DNA from: Cypionkella sp.
Lineage (GTDB): Bacteria; Pseudomonadota; Alphaproteobacteria; Rhodobacterales; Rhodobacteraceae
Assembly: GCA_023255415.1 (NCBI GenBank)
Contig: JALRIN010000063.1
Span: 1 to 7,159 of the forward strand
DNA length: 7,159 nucleotides
Direction: 5' to 3'
This document shows, in pieces, positions 6,098 through 7,159 of the stretch (position 1 is its first letter; every line of letters begins with the position of its first letter). The notes beneath the pieces are model-generated. The model saw only the letters and a list, made by a program, of their open reading frames with translations. It was not told the DNA's origin and searched no databases. The position numbers and the translations under genes were made by a program.

Positions 6098-6804
6098 CGA
6101 CACAGCTGCTGTTTCGCGACGATGCCTATCTTCGCGAGGCCACGACCCAGGTGCTGGGTCATACCCCCGAAGGTGGCATCGTGGTGCAGGCTTCGATCTT
6201 TTATGCCACCGGCGGCGGGCAGCCTGGCGACAGTGGCTTTATTTATTGGGAAGGTCGCAAGCTTGAAATTGCCACGGCGGTGCGGATCGAAGGCGGGCTG
6301 ATCGCCTTGGTGCCCGCCGAGGCCGCAGCCCTGCCGCGCGAAGGCGTCGAGGTGTTGCAGCAAATCGACTGGACGCGGCGCTACAAGATGATGCGGATGC
6401 ATACCGCGCTGCATCTTTTGTCGGTGGTGATCCCGCTGCCGGTCACCGGCGGCCAGATTGGCCCCGAGAGGGGGCGGCTCGATTTCATGATGCCAGAGCC
6501 GCCGGTGGATGTAGCGGCCCTCAACACCGCCCTGAACGCGCTGATTGCGCGCGATCTGGTGGTCAGCACCAGCTTTATCACCGATGCCGAGTTGGAGGCC
6601 AAGCCCGAGCTGGTCAAAACCATGTCAGTGCGCCCGCCGATGGGGCAGGGGCAAGTGCGGCTGGTCCAGATCGGCGATATTGATCTGCAGCCCTGCGGCG
6701 GCACCCATGTTGCCCGCACTGCCGAAATTGGCCGCGTCGAGATCGGCAAGATCGAAAACAAAGGCAAACAAAATCGCCGCGTGAACCTGACGCTGCTGGC
6801 CTAA
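6094..6804 (+). CDS. alaX: Free-standing alanyl-tRNA editing protein (AlaX family)
   Basis: The 236-residue cytosolic enzyme is homologous to the editing domain of alanyl-tRNA synthetase and is predicted to hydrolyse wrongly made Ser-tRNA(Ala), and perhaps Gly-tRNA(Ala), in trans. The N-terminal part carries ATGGGQPGDSG (38-48), the glycine motif of the AlaX-M type. All four zinc ligands are present: His103 and His107 in MHTALH, and Cys201 and His205 in CGGTH. GRLDF (127-131) matches the substrate-site strand of the AlaRS editing domain. There is no aminoacylation or C-Ala domain. The length fits AlaX-M rather than the shorter AlaX-S. The start overlaps the channel stop by 4 nt (ATGA), with AAGGA (6078-6082) 11 nt upstream. 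It is the last protein gene of the cysK operon and lies 170 bp before a tRNA-Ser gene. Confidence 0.94.
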   Translation: MTTQLLFRDDAYLREATTQVLGHTPEGGIVVQASIFYATGGGQPGDSGFIYWEGRKLEIATAVRIEGGLIALVPAEAAALPREGVEVLQQIDWTRRYKMMRMHTALHLLSVVIPLPVTGGQIGPERGRLDFMMPEPPVDVAALNTALNALIARDLVVSTSFITDAELEAKPELVKTMSVRPPMGQGQVRLVQIGDIDLQPCGGTHVARTAEIGRVEIGKIENKGKQNRRVNLTLLA

Positions 6805-6834
6805 GACTACCCCTTTCGCCTTTGGACGCAGATC

Positions 6835-6856
6835 GCGCAGACCACCTGCTCTGCGC
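6835..6856. repeat. Inverted repeat between the operon and the tRNA gene
   Basis: GCGCAGA (6835-6841) and TCTGCGC (6850-6856) form a perfect 7-bp stem with an 8-nt loop. GCCTT (6818-6822) and AAGGC (6860-6864) could add an outer stem. No T run follows, so it is not a canonical intrinsic terminator. It may be a structured 3' end or a processing signal, or be without function. I see nothing else in 6805-6974 except a possible tRNA promoter. Confidence 0.4.
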
Positions 6857-6935
6857 CCGAAGGCAAGGGCGCGGATTTTCGGGATCTTGACCATATCAGC
6901 CGCAGAAATACCCCAAAAACCGCCCATTTGCCCCC

Positions 6936-6965
6936 TTGCGCCCACCCATGTGAGCAGGCTAAACA
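6936..6965 (+). promoter_or_regulatory. Weak candidate promoter for tRNA-Ser
   Basis: TTGCGC (6936-6941) and TAAACA (6960-6965), spaced 18 bp, would start transcription a few bases before the tRNA 5' end at 6975. Each box matches only 3 of 6 consensus bases. A better -35-like TTGACC lies at 6887-6892 but has no good -10 partner. Read-through from the upstream operon is the alternative. Confidence 0.25.
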
Positions 6966-6974
6966 CCCCGCAAC

Positions 6975-7064
6975 GGATCGGTGGCCGAGTGGTCGAAGGC
7001 GCACGCCTGGAAAGTGTGTAGGCGGGGAACCGTCTCTAGGGTTCGAATCCCTATCGATCCGCCA
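6975..7064 (+). tRNA. tRNA-Ser with anticodon GGA, CCA encoded
   Basis: A complete class II tRNA. The 7-bp acceptor stem pairs GGATCGG (6975-6981) with TCGATCC (7054-7060), including one G-U at the last pair. The D arm contains GCCGAGTGGTCGAAGGC. The anticodon stem is CACGC (7002-7006) / GTGTG (7014-7018) around the loop CTGGAAA, with anticodon GGA at 7009-7011, reading serine codons UCC and UCU. The long variable arm typical of tRNA-Ser pairs GGCGG with CCGTC. The T arm is TAGGG-TTCGAAT-CCCTA. Discriminator G7061 is followed by encoded CCA at 7062-7064. Confidence 0.98.
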
Positions 7065-7088
7065 CTTGCACATTGCAAACCCGAGACG

Positions 7089-7117
7089 AGGTCCCTGACG
7101 GGGCCTTTTTTCTTTTT
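7089..7117 (+). terminator. Rho-independent terminator after tRNA-Ser
   Basis: GGTCCC (7090-7095) pairs with GGGGCC (7100-7105), including one G-U, around a TGAC loop. An A7089-T7106 pair extends the stem. Six T residues follow, then C and five more T. It lies 24 bp beyond the tRNA CCA end and is the first canonical terminator downstream of cysK. Confidence 0.88.
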
Positions 7118-7123
7118 GTTTCA

Positions 7124-7151
7124 AAGGGCGTTGGCAGGTCCATCCGCCCTT
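7124..7151. repeat. Short inverted repeat at the right edge
   Basis: AAGGGCG (7124-7130) is the exact reverse complement of CGCCCTT (7145-7151), with a 14-nt loop. No T run follows on either strand. It may belong to a feature beyond the window, and a chance occurrence is quite possible in GC-rich sequence. Confidence 0.25.
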
Positions 7152-7159
7152 CGGAGACT

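Noticed and set aside
6807..7124. Minus-strand open frame of 105 codons containing DRDSNPRDGSPPTHFPGVRL
   Set aside because: This is the well-known artefact of translating the complement of a tRNA-Ser gene; it runs through the tRNA and both flanking spacers and has no family support.

Overview
The window looks like an ordinary chromosomal segment of an alphaproteobacterium, most likely Rhodobacteraceae/Paracoccaceae. This rests on three things: the high-GC but TTG- and TTT-tolerant codon use, the type of proteins present, and a GC-rich hairpin with a conserved tail near the left edge that resembles an extragenic repeat I recall from that family. All supported genes lie on the plus strand. I see no transposase, phage gene, CRISPR array or toxin/defence module.

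Layout. Positions 1-97 hold two inverted copies of a short hairpin repeat, followed by non-coding sequence to 251. A GntR-family regulator of the FCD (FadR-like) type runs 252-911. A perfect 18-bp palindrome (903-920) overlaps its stop codon. It abuts a weak candidate promoter for a class III PLP-dependent aminotransferase (1005-2402), which closes with a strong intrinsic terminator (2424-2459). These two genes form a plausible regulator/target pair.

A second transcription unit starts from a candidate sigma70-type promoter at 2565-2593. It contains cysK (cysteine synthase, 2619-3653), a large MscS-family mechanosensitive channel with a DUF3772-like periplasmic N-terminus (3650-6097), and a free-standing alanyl-tRNA editing protein of the AlaX type (6094-6804). 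Both junctions are 4-nt ATGA stop/start overlaps, so the three proteins are very probably translationally coupled. After a 170-bp spacer with an inverted repeat but no U-tract comes a complete tRNA-Ser(GGA) gene (6975-7064) with encoded CCA, ended by an intrinsic terminator (7089-7117).

How the genes may work together. The regulator probably controls the aminotransferase, and perhaps itself, in response to an amine or carboxylate effector. The second operon joins sulfur assimilation (O-acetylserine to cysteine), an envelope channel and a translation-fidelity factor that removes Ser or Gly from tRNA-Ala. The functional link between these three is not obvious and is the most interesting question here. 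I do not see a clearly novel system. The best leads are the palindromic operator candidate, an altered metal-site residue in the regulator, the coupled cysK-channel-AlaX operon, and the lack of a canonical terminator between that operon and the tRNA gene.
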